From the NCBI RefSeq assembly GCF_023158935.1, contig NZ_CP096120.1, positions 558,001-622,000 on the forward strand: a DNA stretch of 64,000 bases, written 5' to 3'. Every line of letters starts with the position of its first letter. The stretch's first letter is position 1. Under the pieces are notes generated by a model. It worked only from the letters and a program-made list of their open reading frames with translations. It searched no databases and was not told where the DNA came from. The position numbers and the translations under genes were made by a program. Origin of the DNA: Acinetobacter portensis (lineage in GTDB: Bacteria > Pseudomonadota > Gammaproteobacteria > Pseudomonadales > Moraxellaceae). Below, in pieces: positions 35,437 through 44,678 of the stretch.

Positions 35437-35597
35437 AAAAATAGCTTAGATCAATATTGACATTTCTCTTTTTTCTTTCGTAGTTTTTTAATCTTTATTT
35501 ACAAAAAAATAATCATTTTTTGTGTGTGGCTTGATGATGTCTTATGACACAAGGACATAGCATAACAAAGGTCGTATTAAGTGCTTATAGATAAACT

Positions 35598-35606
35598 TGT
35601 GGATAA
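35598..35606 (-). promoter_or_regulatory. DnaA box in the nrdA-bfmR region
   Basis: TGTGGATAA, the exact complement of the strong DnaA box TTATCCACA. DnaA boxes regulate nrd operons in E. coli; only one consensus box was seen, so relevance is uncertain. Confidence 0.45.
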
Positions 35607-35800
35607 GTAAAAAAGGATAAGAACAAGCAGACAGTTTCTGATCAAATAATGAAATAGATCAAATTTAATACTAATTGTAAAATTTTATTTCTAATAAATA
35701 GGTCAAAACCCCTATAAAAATGAAAACTTTAAATAATTCAATGCGTAAAGAAATATAACAAAATACAACTTTGATGTATCAGTTTGGTGAACGGAATCTT

Positions 35801-35815
35801 GTTTACAATGTAAAC
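35801..35815. promoter_or_regulatory. Perfect palindrome upstream of bfmR
   Basis: GTTTACA-A-TGTAAAC, a perfect 7-bp inverted repeat with a 1-bp centre, 80 bp before the bfmR start. It looks like a dimeric-regulator operator; it might also include BfmR half-sites. Regulator unknown. Confidence 0.5.
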
Positions 35816-35895
35816 GTGTGTATATTGCAGATATATATTTAAGCGTATCTCTTGGATTTATAAAGAATACGTAATGACTAATAAAGGGGCACCTA

Positions 35896-36612
35896 ATGAG
35901 CCAAGAAGAAAAGTTACCTAAAATTTTGATTGTTGAAGATGATGAGCGTCTTGCACGTCTGACTCAAGAATATTTAATCCGTAATGGACTAGAAGTTGGG
36001 GTAGAACCAGATGGCAATCGTGCCATTCGTCGCATTATTGCAGAACAACCAGATATGGTTGTACTCGACGTTATGCTTCCTGGTGCAGATGGCTTAACCA
36101 TTTGTCGTGAAGTGCGTCCGCATTACCATCAACCTATTTTAATGTTAACTGCACGTACAGAAGATATGGATCAAGTACTTGGTCTTGAAATGGGTGCAGA
36201 TGACTATGTTGCTAAACCAGTTCAACCGCGCGTACTTTTAGCACGTATTCGTGCATTGCTTCGTCGTACAGACAAAGCGCCTGAAGACGAAGTTGCACAA
36301 CGTATCGAATTTGATGACTTAGTTATTGATAACGGTGGCCGTTCAGTAACTTTACATGGCGAGCTTGTTGACTTTACAAGTGCTGAATATGATTTGTTAT
36401 GGTTATTGGCTTCAAACGCAGGTCGTATTTTATCTCGTGAAGATATCTTCGAGCGTTTACGTGGTATTGAATACGATGGTCAAGACCGTTCAATTGATGT
36501 ACGCATTTCGCGTATTCGTCCAAAAATTGGTGATGATCCAGAAAACCCTAAACGTATTAAAACAGTACGTAGTAAAGGTTACTTATTCGTTAAAGAAACC
36601 AACGGTATGTAA
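35896..36612 (+). CDS. bfmR: Response regulator BfmR
   Basis: OmpR/PhoB-family response regulator controlling biofilm/pilus, envelope and virulence functions in Acinetobacter. 238 residues as in A. baumannii. The receiver domain has the acidic pair Asp15/Asp16, phospho-acceptor Asp58 (VVLDVMLPG) and Lys in YVAKPVQP. The winged-helix DNA-binding domain (about residues 135-233) ends DVRISRIRPKIGDDPENPKRIKTVRSKGYLF. bfmS follows 39 nt downstream. Its own leader contains a perfect palindrome. Confidence 0.95.
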   Translation: MSQEEKLPKILIVEDDERLARLTQEYLIRNGLEVGVEPDGNRAIRRIIAEQPDMVVLDVMLPGADGLTICREVRPHYHQPILMLTARTEDMDQVLGLEMGADDYVAKPVQPRVLLARIRALLRRTDKAPEDEVAQRIEFDDLVIDNGGRSVTLHGELVDFTSAEYDLLWLLASNAGRILSREDIFERLRGIEYDGQDRSIDVRISRIRPKIGDDPENPKRIKTVRSKGYLFVKETNGM

Positions 36613-36651
36613 TTGAATTAAGCGTTTTCTGGTCTAGAACAGGACATTCTC

Positions 36652-38313
36652 GTGTTTAAACACAGTATATTTTTGCGCATATATGGCGGTTTGGTCATAT
36701 TGGTGGTTTTGGTCGCACTTTTCGGTTATCTGTTGGTGCAGATCATTAACTATCAACGTGCGCAAGAATATAGAGAATCTTTGACAGATGGTATTTCTTA
36801 TATCATTACAGAAGGTATTTCTAGACAACCGAATGCGCAACAAAAGTTAGACTGGATTTCAGATGCATCTGACTTATTGGAATTACCCATATATTTTGTT
36901 GATGCAAATAAAGTTAGTTTAACCAGAACCGAAAAAAAACGAATAGATGAGCAAAAAGCCGCTGTTCGTTATGATGCAAGTAATGCTGTTACTTATGTCA
37001 TTTTAGGAATAAAAGATGATCCTAATCATTATATTTACATACGTGTAGATAATTTTAATGAGCGTCAAATGAAAGCTTTACCCGTTTTCATTATGGATTA
37101 TCTTGTTTATTATCCTGGTCAAGAAAAAGAATATCTTCAGAAGCTGCAATCTAAATTTTCATACTCTGTCAGTATTGAAAACATTCAAAATTTACCCTTA
37201 GATTCTGAGCAAATTGGTCGATTACGTTTAGATCATAGTATTGTGCTGTATCGTGATAATGCGACAACGCGTGGTACTAATGTTTCTATTGTTTCGCCAA
37301 TGTCGAACTCCTATTCACAAGTTTTGGTTTTAGGGCCAATTCCACTGTTTAATTGGATGCCAGTTCAATTGGCAGCGGGTATTACGTTACTTAGTTTGTT
37401 TGTTTTAAGCCTCGGTGTATATGGTTTGCTCGTTCCAATGCAACGTAAAGTGCGCCAGGTAAATCATGCCCTTAATGGAATGAAAGCAGGTGATATGAGT
37501 ATTCGATTGCCTGTTGATGGTTCTGATGAAATGGCAAGTTTGGCATCAAGCTATAACAGCATGTCCGACCATATTCAGCGTTTAATTGAAGCACAGCGTG
37601 AATTAATGCGAGCGGTTTCGCATGAGTTAAGAACACCTGTTGCTCGAATCCGTTTTGGTATGGAAATACTAGCCGAAGATGATGACTATGACAGTCGACT
37701 TCAGCAAGTTGATATGATCGATAAAGATATTGAAGCGCTAAATAATCTTATTGATGAAATTATGACCTATGCAAAATTAGAGCAAGGTACGCCATCATTC
37801 GATTATGAAAAAGTAGTATTGCTTGAGGTTTTAGAGCAAGTTGCAACGGAAACTGAAGCATTAAAAACGCAAAAAGAAATAATATTGAATGCACCTCCTG
37901 AATATTTACAAGTGGATGCCGAATATCGTTATTTACACCGTGTTGTTCAAAACTTAGTAGGCAATGCCATTCGTTATTGCGATAACAAAGTAATGATTAG
38001 TGGTGGTGTGAATGATCATGGTAAAGCTTATATTTGTGTTGAAGATGATGGTGCTGGTATTCCAGAGCAAGATCGAAAACGTGTTTTTGAAGCATTTGCT
38101 CGTTTAGATGATAGCCGTACTCGTGCATCGGGTGGTTATGGTCTAGGTTTATCTATTGTAAGTCGTATTGCATATTGGTTTGGCGGTGAAATTAGAGTAG
38201 ATGAAAGCCCGACTTTAGGTGGTGCAAGATTTATTATGACATGGCCTGCAAAGCGCTTTAAATCAGAAAAAAAGAACTATTTAAAAGGTATGATAGACGG
38301 TAAATCTGAATAA
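36652..38313 (+). CDS. bfmS: Sensor histidine kinase BfmS
   Basis: 553-residue membrane histidine kinase paired with BfmR. GTG start (MFKHSIFLRIYGG) after AGGACA. TM1 spans about residues 12-30, then a periplasmic sensor domain of about 200 residues, TM2 (LAAGITLLSLFVLSLGVYGLL), HAMP, the H-box RAVSHELRTPVARIRFG, N-box RVVQNLVGNAIRYCDN and G-boxes DDGAGIPEQD and GGYGLGLSIV. In A. baumannii BfmS acts largely as a negative regulator of BfmR. No defects seen. Terminator follows. Confidence 0.94.
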   Translation: MFKHSIFLRIYGGLVILVVLVALFGYLLVQIINYQRAQEYRESLTDGISYIITEGISRQPNAQQKLDWISDASDLLELPIYFVDANKVSLTRTEKKRIDEQKAAVRYDASNAVTYVILGIKDDPNHYIYIRVDNFNERQMKALPVFIMDYLVYYPGQEKEYLQKLQSKFSYSVSIENIQNLPLDSEQIGRLRLDHSIVLYRDNATTRGTNVSIVSPMSNSYSQVLVLGPIPLFNWMPVQLAAGITLLSLFVLSLGVYGLLVPMQRKVRQVNHALNGMKAGDMSIRLPVDGSDEMASLASSYNSMSDHIQRLIEAQRELMRAVSHELRTPVARIRFGMEILAEDDDYDSRLQQVDMIDKDIEALNNLIDEIMTYAKLEQGTPSFDYEKVVLLEVLEQVATETEALKTQKEIILNAPPEYLQVDAEYRYLHRVVQNLVGNAIRYCDNKVMISGGVNDHGKAYICVEDDGAGIPEQDRKRVFEAFARLDDSRTRASGGYGLGLSIVSRIAYWFGGEIRVDESPTLGGARFIMTWPAKRFKSEKKNYLKGMIDGKSE

Positions 38314-38365
38314 TTAAGTTTTAAAACTCTGAGTATTTAGATGTGTTTTAAATAGTTGAAAATGT

Positions 38366-38397
38366 AAAAAAGCCAGTTAGAAAACTGGCTTTTTTTG
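38366..38397 (+). terminator. Terminator after bfmS
   Basis: AAAAAGCCAGTT-AGAA-AACTGGCTTTTT with a run of T; it can also serve the converging putP. Confidence 0.85.
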
Positions 38398-38421
38398 TTT
38401 CATTTAAAAGAAAGCTTTAAA

Positions 38422-39912
38422 TTATTTAGTTGAATCTATATATAACTGATCCGCTTCATTGAAACGATCTGTAATATCTTGGCTTGGTTCTTTATCTAAT
38501 AAACTCACCACAATAATGGCAATGAATGAACAAATAAAGCCAGGTACAATTTCATAAAGACCTGTTTCGCCAAAGAAGTTTTTCCAAATAATTACAATAG
38601 CAGCACCAAGTACCATACCCACTAAAGCACCATTTAAAGTCATACGTTTCCAGAATAACGATAAAATAATAAGTGGACCGAATGCAGCACCAAAACCAGC
38701 CCAAGCATAAGCCACTAAACCAAGTACTTTAGATTCAGGATTTGCAGCTAACCAAATTGCAAGAACAGCAATAAGAAGAACCATTAAACGACCTACCCAA
38801 ACCAACTCATTTTGAGATGCTGCTTTACGGATAAATGTTTTATAGAAATCTTCAGTTAAAGTGCTTGAACATACAAGTAATTGGCAGCTTAATGTACTCA
38901 TTACTGCTGCTAAAATTGCCGCTAAAACAATACCTGCAATCCATGGGTTAAATAAAATTTTAGTTAATTCCATGAATACGGTTTCAGGGTTTGCATTTAC
39001 AACCGCAGCCAATTCAGGATGTTGTTGGAAATAAGCAATACCAATAAAACCTGCAGCAACTGCACCACCTAAACATAAAATCATCCATGTCATGCCAATA
39101 CGACGCGCATTTGGAATAGATTTTACAGAGTCCGCAGCCATAAAGCGTACAAGAATGTGCGGTTGACCAAAGTAGCCTAAGCCCCAAGCAAGTAATGAAA
39201 TAATGGCAATAAAGCTTAAATCACCCATGATATTCATGGCTTGTGGACGAGCTGCTTCAAGTGCCATTGTTACTTGAGATAGGTCAGAGAACGTTAAAAT
39301 AGCAACAATTGGTGTTAGTAAAAGCGCAAAAATCATTAAGCCAGCTTGAATGGTATCTGTCCAACTTACAGCCAAGAAACCACCAATAAATACATAGCTA
39401 ATGGTTGCTAAAGCACTTACCCATAATGCTGTGCTATAAGACATTTCAAACATACTTTCGAATAAACGCGCACCAGCAACCATGCCTGAAGCACAGTAAA
39501 TTGCGAAGAAAATTAAAATAATAAATGCAGACGCAATACGTAAAATTTTCTTATTGTCGTTAAAGCGGTTGGCAAAATAGTCTGGCAGGGTAAGAGCGTT
39601 ATTTTGAACTTCAGTATGTACACGTAAACGACCAGCAACTAAATACCAGTTGATCCATGCACCAATAATAAGACCAATTGCAATCCACGCTTCAGAAAGA
39701 CCTGCAAGATAAATCGCACCAGGCAAGCCCATGAGTAACCAACCACTCATGTCAGATGCACCTGCTGAAAGTGCAGTAACGAAACTACCTAAGCGTCTTC
39801 CGCCAAGAATATAATCTGAGAAGTTAGTGGTTGCGCGGTAAGCCATTAGGCCAATGAAAACCATGGCGACGATATAGAATAAAAAGGTTATTAATGTAGG
39901 ATTTAAATTCAT
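38422..39912 (-). CDS. putP: Sodium/proline symporter PutP
   Basis: Solute:sodium symporter family, importing L-proline with Na+. From the ATG at 39912 it has 496 residues (E. coli 502) with about 13 membrane helices; an ATG four codons upstream is also possible. PutP-specific blocks are NFSDYILGGRRLGSFVTALSAGASDMSGWLLMGLPGA, GYFGQPHILVRFMAADS and AAVMSTLSCQLLVCSSTLTEDFY (Na+-site serine/threonines). putA is not adjacent. Confidence 0.95.
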   Translation of the reverse strand: MNLNPTLITFLFYIVAMVFIGLMAYRATTNFSDYILGGRRLGSFVTALSAGASDMSGWLLMGLPGAIYLAGLSEAWIAIGLIIGAWINWYLVAGRLRVHTEVQNNALTLPDYFANRFNDNKKILRIASAFIILIFFAIYCASGMVAGARLFESMFEMSYSTALWVSALATISYVFIGGFLAVSWTDTIQAGLMIFALLLTPIVAILTFSDLSQVTMALEAARPQAMNIMGDLSFIAIISLLAWGLGYFGQPHILVRFMAADSVKSIPNARRIGMTWMILCLGGAVAAGFIGIAYFQQHPELAAVVNANPETVFMELTKILFNPWIAGIVLAAILAAVMSTLSCQLLVCSSTLTEDFYKTFIRKAASQNELVWVGRLMVLLIAVLAIWLAANPESKVLGLVAYAWAGFGAAFGPLIILSLFWKRMTLNGALVGMVLGAAIVIIWKNFFGETGLYEIVPGFICSFIAIIVVSLLDKEPSQDITDRFNEADQLYIDSTK

Positions 39913-40074
39913 AACTATGTCCATGTCAGGATATATAGAAACTGTGTTTTAAAGTGAATTTTTTAAGGCTTTTAATTAGCTTCACTTAAAACTTGTTTGC
40001 TAATCATATATAAGTTTAAAAATAAATAGTAATTTTATACAAAATTTATTAATAATTGCCGTGTTATCGTAAGC

Positions 40075-40110
40075 AAAAAAAATATGGGCAGCAAATTTGC
40101 TACCCATATT
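40075..40110 (-). terminator. Terminator of the nfeD-qmcA pair
   Basis: On the minus strand AATATGGGTAGCAAA / TTTGCTGCCCATATT followed by T8. Confidence 0.88.
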
Positions 40111-40135
40111 GTGTGAAGTTAATAGCTTTAGTTTT

Positions 40136-40990
40136 TTAGTTGCCACGCCCCATAATGCCGCGAATAGTACTTAAAATATCGGCAGGAAGCACAACAGTTT
40201 TTGCATTATTCGATTTAGACATATCTTGCATAGCTTTTACATATTGTTCACCTAATAAGTAAGCAACAGGAATCTCTTTATCGCCAACCGCTGAAGTTAC
40301 TAATTCAATTGCACGTTGTGAAGATTCCGCTAAAACAATTTGTGCTTCTGCATCACGACGAGATGCTTCTAAACGACCATCTGCTTCAAGAATAGCAGCT
40401 TGTTTTTCACCATCAGCTTTCGTTACTGTTGCACGACGTTGACGTTCTGCGGCAGCTTGTTCTTCCATCGCAGTTTGCATGGTGTGAGATGGCTTAATAT
40501 CTTGAATTTCTACAGTTTTAAGCGTAATACCCCAATCTGCAATATCATCTGAAATAGCAGCTTTAAGCTTTGCTTTAATATGGTCACGTGAAGATAAAGC
40601 ATCATCTAAGTCCATTTCACCTACAATTGAACGTAGTGATGTTTGAACCATGTTTTGAATTGCCCAGGTGTAGTTTTCAATACCATAAACGGCTTTTTCA
40701 GGCGTTGTTAAGTTAATGTACGCAACAGCATTCATTAAAAGAACCGCGTTATCACGTGAAATTACTTCTTGTGATGGAATATCAAGTACGATGTCTTTCG
40801 TTGTAACTTTATATGCAACTTCGTCAATATAAGGAATAACAAAGTTTAGACCAGGACCAAGTGTTGTATGGTATTTACCTAAGCGCTGTACAATCCATTT
40901 ATAACCTTGCGGAACAATACGTACGCCTTTAAAAATTGTTATTGCAACAAAGGCTAAAAACGCCAATACAATAATAGAACCAGCTGACAT
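40136..40990 (-). CDS. qmcA: SPFH/stomatin-like membrane protein QmcA
   Basis: 284 residues. One N-terminal membrane helix (IIVLAFLAFVAITIFKGV) precedes an SPFH/band-7 domain opening VRIVPQGYKWIVQRLGKYHTTLGPGLNFVIPYID, then a long Ala/Glu/Arg coiled coil (EEQAAAERQRRATVTKADGEKQAAILEADGRLEASRRDAEAQ). Such proteins form large oligomeric membrane microdomain scaffolds linked to protease control. It is 1 nt downstream of the nfeD-like gene, the usual pair. Confidence 0.9.
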   Translation of the reverse strand: MSAGSIIVLAFLAFVAITIFKGVRIVPQGYKWIVQRLGKYHTTLGPGLNFVIPYIDEVAYKVTTKDIVLDIPSQEVISRDNAVLLMNAVAYINLTTPEKAVYGIENYTWAIQNMVQTSLRSIVGEMDLDDALSSRDHIKAKLKAAISDDIADWGITLKTVEIQDIKPSHTMQTAMEEQAAAERQRRATVTKADGEKQAAILEADGRLEASRRDAEAQIVLAESSQRAIELVTSAVGDKEIPVAYLLGEQYVKAMQDMSKSNNAKTVVLPADILSTIRGIMGRGN

Positions 40991-40991
40991 T

Positions 40992-41477
40992 TTATTTACT
41001 CACTTTTTCATTTTCATAATTGGTGGTGTGTGCTTGTACAACTAAATCGTTGCCTAAAATATCGATTACACGAACGCGATCGCCAACTTGTACATACGAT
41101 TGTGTACGGCAATTCCATTCATCAGAACCTAATACAGGCATTGGGAATCGAACTTTAATTTGGTCATGCTCTAAGTTATTTTGAATGACCATTCCAACTT
41201 GTCCAATTGTTGCTTCACGAGATAAACCTGCTTTGGTTTTATCTATGGAAAGCGGTTTTATGTATTTAAACCAAAAGACAGTTGCTAGAACGGAAAGGAT
41301 AATCCAAGTAATAATTTGAGCTGTTTGCCCCATAGATGGAAATAGCCAAAGTAAAACTCCGACTAAAATAGCGCCTATGCCAAACCAAAGTGCAGCAAAA
41401 GCTGGAAGCATTAATTCAGATAAAATTAAAGCAATACCCAATACAAACCAATGCCACGGTTCCAAAATTAATTCCAT
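40992..41477 (-). CDS. NfeD-like protein partner of QmcA (YbbJ type)
   Basis: 161 residues: N-terminal membrane helices (about residues 8-70) and a C-terminal OB-fold NfeD domain (SREATIGQVGMVIQNN...WNCRTQSYVQVGDRVRVIDILGNDLVVQ). NfeD proteins accompany SPFH proteins and modulate their microdomain; it is first of the pair with qmcA. Confidence 0.88.
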   Translation of the reverse strand: MELILEPWHWFVLGIALILSELMLPAFAALWFGIGAILVGVLLWLFPSMGQTAQIITWIILSVLATVFWFKYIKPLSIDKTKAGLSREATIGQVGMVIQNNLEHDQIKVRFPMPVLGSDEWNCRTQSYVQVGDRVRVIDILGNDLVVQAHTTNYENEKVSK

Positions 41478-41589
41478 ACATTTTCTCTTTGTATTAGTAA
41501 TGAATAAGGAAATGTTTGATATAGATGACGAGTCATCTATATCAATTTAACAGATGCAAACCTATGTGCATATAGCAAATTTCTTGATT

Positions 41590-42507
41590 TTAAAATTTAG
41601 CTCTAGGCGCGGGTTTCAATGCAACAGGTGATTTTTTGAAATCTGCAATAGCTTTATTAATGGCATGAATTTTGAGCTGAGTCGCTTTCTCACCCGCTAA
41701 AATGGTTTCATGGCTTGCTTTTAAATCGAGCGTTCCAATATGACCAACTTTAGGTTGAATCACGATATTGGCTTGTTTGAGCTCTTCATTAATACTTTGT
41801 TGTCCCATAATATTAATGGTTTGGTCGAGTAAACCAAACATACTTGTGGCTTTTCCACCTTCAGGGCGAGCAGAAATATCGACTGCAATTACAAGGTCTG
41901 CACCCATATCTTTTGCAGTTTTTACAGGAATTGGGCTCACTAAACCACCATCTACATACTTAACACCTGCAATGGTGGCAGGTACAAATACGTTAGGAAT
42001 GCTGCAAGATGCACGAACAGCTTGTCCTGCATTGCCTTTAATAAACTCAACTTTTCTACCATTGTCTAAACGTGTAGCAACGGCAGCAAAGCGAATTGGA
42101 AATTTTTCCATAGGTTTATTTGCGACATTTTTATTGACATAGTCTTGTAGCTTTTGACCAAGCAAAATGCCTTGTCTATTTAATGTTAAATCTCGAATAT
42201 CTGATTCTTTAAAATTCAACGCAATTTGCTGTAGTTGATAAGGTGATTTTCCGCTTGCATATAAACTACCAACAAAACTACCTGCACTTGTTCCTGTCAC
42301 AATTTTGGCTTTAATGCCATGAGATTCAAGAACTTTAATGACGCCAATATGAGCAAAACCTTTTGCACCACCACCACCAAGAGCAATAGCAATAACGGGT
42401 TCACGTGCTTTAATTGCTGTAGTTTGCGGTGTTGTTTTCGTTGCTTTGTCGCAACCAAATAAGCTTAAACCAAGAATGGCAAGAAGGGGGAGATGCAATA
42501 ATTTCAT
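41590..42507 (-). CDS. Patatin-like phospholipase lipoprotein
   Basis: 305 residues. A lipoprotein signal with lipobox LSLFGC (cleavage before Cys19) is followed by a patatin/RssA domain: glycine-rich oxyanion loop GGGGAKGFAHIG, nucleophile elbow GTSAGS, and catalytic Asp in VDGGL. It should act as a serine lipid acyl hydrolase anchored at the envelope. The tail is basic. It precedes nothing on its strand with close spacing. Confidence 0.9.
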   Translation of the reverse strand: MKLLHLPLLAILGLSLFGCDKATKTTPQTTAIKAREPVIAIALGGGGAKGFAHIGVIKVLESHGIKAKIVTGTSAGSFVGSLYASGKSPYQLQQIALNFKESDIRDLTLNRQGILLGQKLQDYVNKNVANKPMEKFPIRFAAVATRLDNGRKVEFIKGNAGQAVRASCSIPNVFVPATIAGVKYVDGGLVSPIPVKTAKDMGADLVIAVDISARPEGGKATSMFGLLDQTINIMGQQSINEELKQANIVIQPKVGHIGTLDLKASHETILAGEKATQLKIHAINKAIADFKKSPVALKPAPRAKF

Positions 42508-42569
42508 AAATTAAACAAAATGAATTAAACAAATAATGAGCACATATCACCAAAAAGTAGAGTATTTTG

Positions 42570-43196
42570 CTAGTCTTTTTTCCAATGCTTTTGTAACGGC
42601 TTTGCTAACCACTTTTCATGTTTAGGTGAAAATTTACCTTCATAAATCTTTAATATGCTTTCTAAGTCTTGCTCATAATTGCCTGTTGTTTCAAATGTTC
42701 CTAAAATTCGAATAATTTTATGTTGATAGTCAAATGCAAACATAACAATTGGAATTTGAGCTGTATCGGCAATATGATAAAAACCGCTACGAAATTTTTC
42801 TGCTTCTTTACGTGTACCTTCGGGTGCCATTCCTACCCAAATTTGCTCTTTAGATGCAATAATATCTGCAATTTGTTGTGTATGTCCTTGTGGCGAATTT
42901 CGTACCACAGGAATCACGCCAATCCATTCTAAAATTGGTTTTAACGGTGTTTTAAACAGTGAGTGTTTACCAAATATAGTAATTTTTATATTTAAACCGA
43001 GTAAAGCTAGAAAACCGTACCAAGCGTCTATATTAGATGTATGCGGAGAAATAATAGCGACGGCTTTTGGTAAGTTTGGAAACTCACCATGCATTTCCCA
43101 ACCTTGAGCTAGAAAAATACGTTTAAACATCATTTGTGTATAAACACTCGAGTTTCGATGTGGAACTAAAGGCGGTAATGTAGGAAATTTTTTCAT
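42570..43196 (-). CDS. PlsC-like acyltransferase
   Basis: 208 residues of the lysophospholipid acyltransferase family. ISPHTSNIDAW is the H-x4-D catalytic motif and MAPEGTRK the PEGTR substrate-binding motif. No clear N-terminal transmembrane helix; one hydrophobic stretch around GFLALLGLNIKITIFG. The short length differs from classic PlsC (about 245), so it may be a paralogue acting in phospholipid or lipid A remodelling. Patatin lies directly downstream on the same strand (62 nt). Confidence 0.85.
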   Translation of the reverse strand: MKKFPTLPPLVPHRNSSVYTQMMFKRIFLAQGWEMHGEFPNLPKAVAIISPHTSNIDAWYGFLALLGLNIKITIFGKHSLFKTPLKPILEWIGVIPVVRNSPQGHTQQIADIIASKEQIWVGMAPEGTRKEAEKFRSGFYHIADTAQIPIVMFAFDYQHKIIRILGTFETTGNYEQDLESILKIYEGKFSPKHEKWLAKPLQKHWKKD

Positions 43197-43325
43197 ATTA
43201 TTTTTATCTTAATTGAAAAGTAAGATTATATATAAATTTTAAGCTTTAATATGGATATGATCATTGGCAGAATACGATATGCCTTATGTGTATAAGTACA
43301 AAAATATTATCTGCTTGGGAAATTC

Positions 43326-44579
43326 ATGTCTAATTTACGTAATGTTTATCTTATTTTGTTTTCATTATATTGGGCGCAAGGTTTACCTGTAGGTTTTATG
43401 ACACATGCTTTACCTGTCATTTTAAGGGCTCAGGGTGTCTCACTTGCACATATTGGTGGCTTTGGTTTACTCATGTTGCCTTGGTCAATCAAAATACTTT
43501 GGGCGCCATTGGTCGATAAATTTGGACATCAAAAATTAGGTCATTATAGATCTTGGATTATTCCAACACAGTTATTAACTATTTTTGTGCTTATTGCACT
43601 TTCATTTATTCCAATCGAATCTTTAAATCAGCCAGTGTATTTATTGGCATTTTTTGTTGTTTTGCTCAGTATGAATTTAATTGGAGCTACGCAAGATATT
43701 GCAACAGATGGCTTGGCTGTAAATATTTTAAAAAATGAACAACAACAATGGGGGAATACCTTTCAGGTTATCGGTTCAAGATTAGGCTTTATTGTGGGTG
43801 GCGGTGCAATTTTATGGGCTTTAGATTGGCTCAATTGGCAAATGACGTTTTTAGTATTGGCAGGCTTAGTTGCTTTAAACACACTTCCTATTTTATTGAC
43901 GAAAGAACCACAGCATAAAAGTAAGCTACAACAAAATAATAAGATTCAATTTGAGTGGGCAAATGTAAAAGCATATTTATCTTATTTTACTCAAACGCCT
44001 TTGTTGATGTCATGGTTGATTGTTCTTGTAACTTTTAAAGTTGCAGATGGTTTATCTGGACCATTATTGAAGCCATTAATGGTTGATATGGGGTTAAGTT
44101 TTTCGCAAATTGGTATTTATGTGACGATGCTCGGTGCTTTCGCTGCGCTTGTCGGTGCAGGAATAGCAGGACTAAGTTTGAAATTTATTTCTAGAACAAA
44201 TGCATTGCTGAGTTTTTCAATTTTAAAAGTTTTTAGTTTGTCCGCATATGCATATTTGGCATATTTATTTGAAGCAAAAATACAAATTTCACGGTGGTTA
44301 ATTTATAGCGTGAATGCATTAGAGGATATGGTGTCTTCTATGTTGTTAGTCGTAATGCTGACTTTGGTAATGCAATATAGCCGTAAAGATTTCGCAGGGA
44401 CAGATTTCACTTTTCAAGTCGCAATTATGGCAACTGTAAGTGGTGCTTTATATAGTCTGAGTGGGATTTTGGGTGATATTTTTGGCTATAAAATCTATTT
44501 ATGTATAATATGTTTGATTGCGTTAATTACAATTATGCCCATTATCAAATGGTCAAAACTAAATAAATCACCCTCTTAA
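43326..44579 (+). CDS. MFS transporter, AmpG/RhtX-FptX-like
   Basis: 417-residue major facilitator with 12 predicted helices. YWAQGLPVGFMTHALPVILRAQGVSLAHIG followed by LLMLPWSIKILWAPLVDKFG is the loop 2-3 motif shared by AmpG permeases and the RhtX/FptX siderophore importers. NLIGATQDIATDGLAVNIL matches the TM4-5 AmpG-like block. Substrate may be muropeptides or a siderophore; the sequence alone does not decide. Confidence 0.8.
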   Translation: MSNLRNVYLILFSLYWAQGLPVGFMTHALPVILRAQGVSLAHIGGFGLLMLPWSIKILWAPLVDKFGHQKLGHYRSWIIPTQLLTIFVLIALSFIPIESLNQPVYLLAFFVVLLSMNLIGATQDIATDGLAVNILKNEQQQWGNTFQVIGSRLGFIVGGGAILWALDWLNWQMTFLVLAGLVALNTLPILLTKEPQHKSKLQQNNKIQFEWANVKAYLSYFTQTPLLMSWLIVLVTFKVADGLSGPLLKPLMVDMGLSFSQIGIYVTMLGAFAALVGAGIAGLSLKFISRTNALLSFSILKVFSLSAYAYLAYLFEAKIQISRWLIYSVNALEDMVSSMLLVVMLTLVMQYSRKDFAGTDFTFQVAIMATVSGALYSLSGILGDIFGYKIYLCIICLIALITIMPIIKWSKLNKSPS

Positions 44580-44673
44580 TAATTAAGTTTATCACTTAAT
44601 GAATTCTATAAAAAAATAAGAAACTTATCCATAAATTAAGCTTCTAAATATTTTTATTATTTCCATATAAATT

Positions 44674-44678
44674 AAAAA
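44674..44678. repeat. Target-site duplication of the IS701 element (left)
   Basis: AAAAA, matched by AAAAA at 45780-45784. The simple composition weakens this as independent proof. Confidence 0.7.

Larger units (their letters stand above)
35302..35895. other. Divergent nrdA-bfmR intergenic region
   Basis: About 590 bp without a gene. It contains two NrdR-like boxes near nrdA, a consensus DnaA box in the middle and a perfect palindrome close to bfmR, each listed separately. The remainder is AT-rich. Confidence 0.6.
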
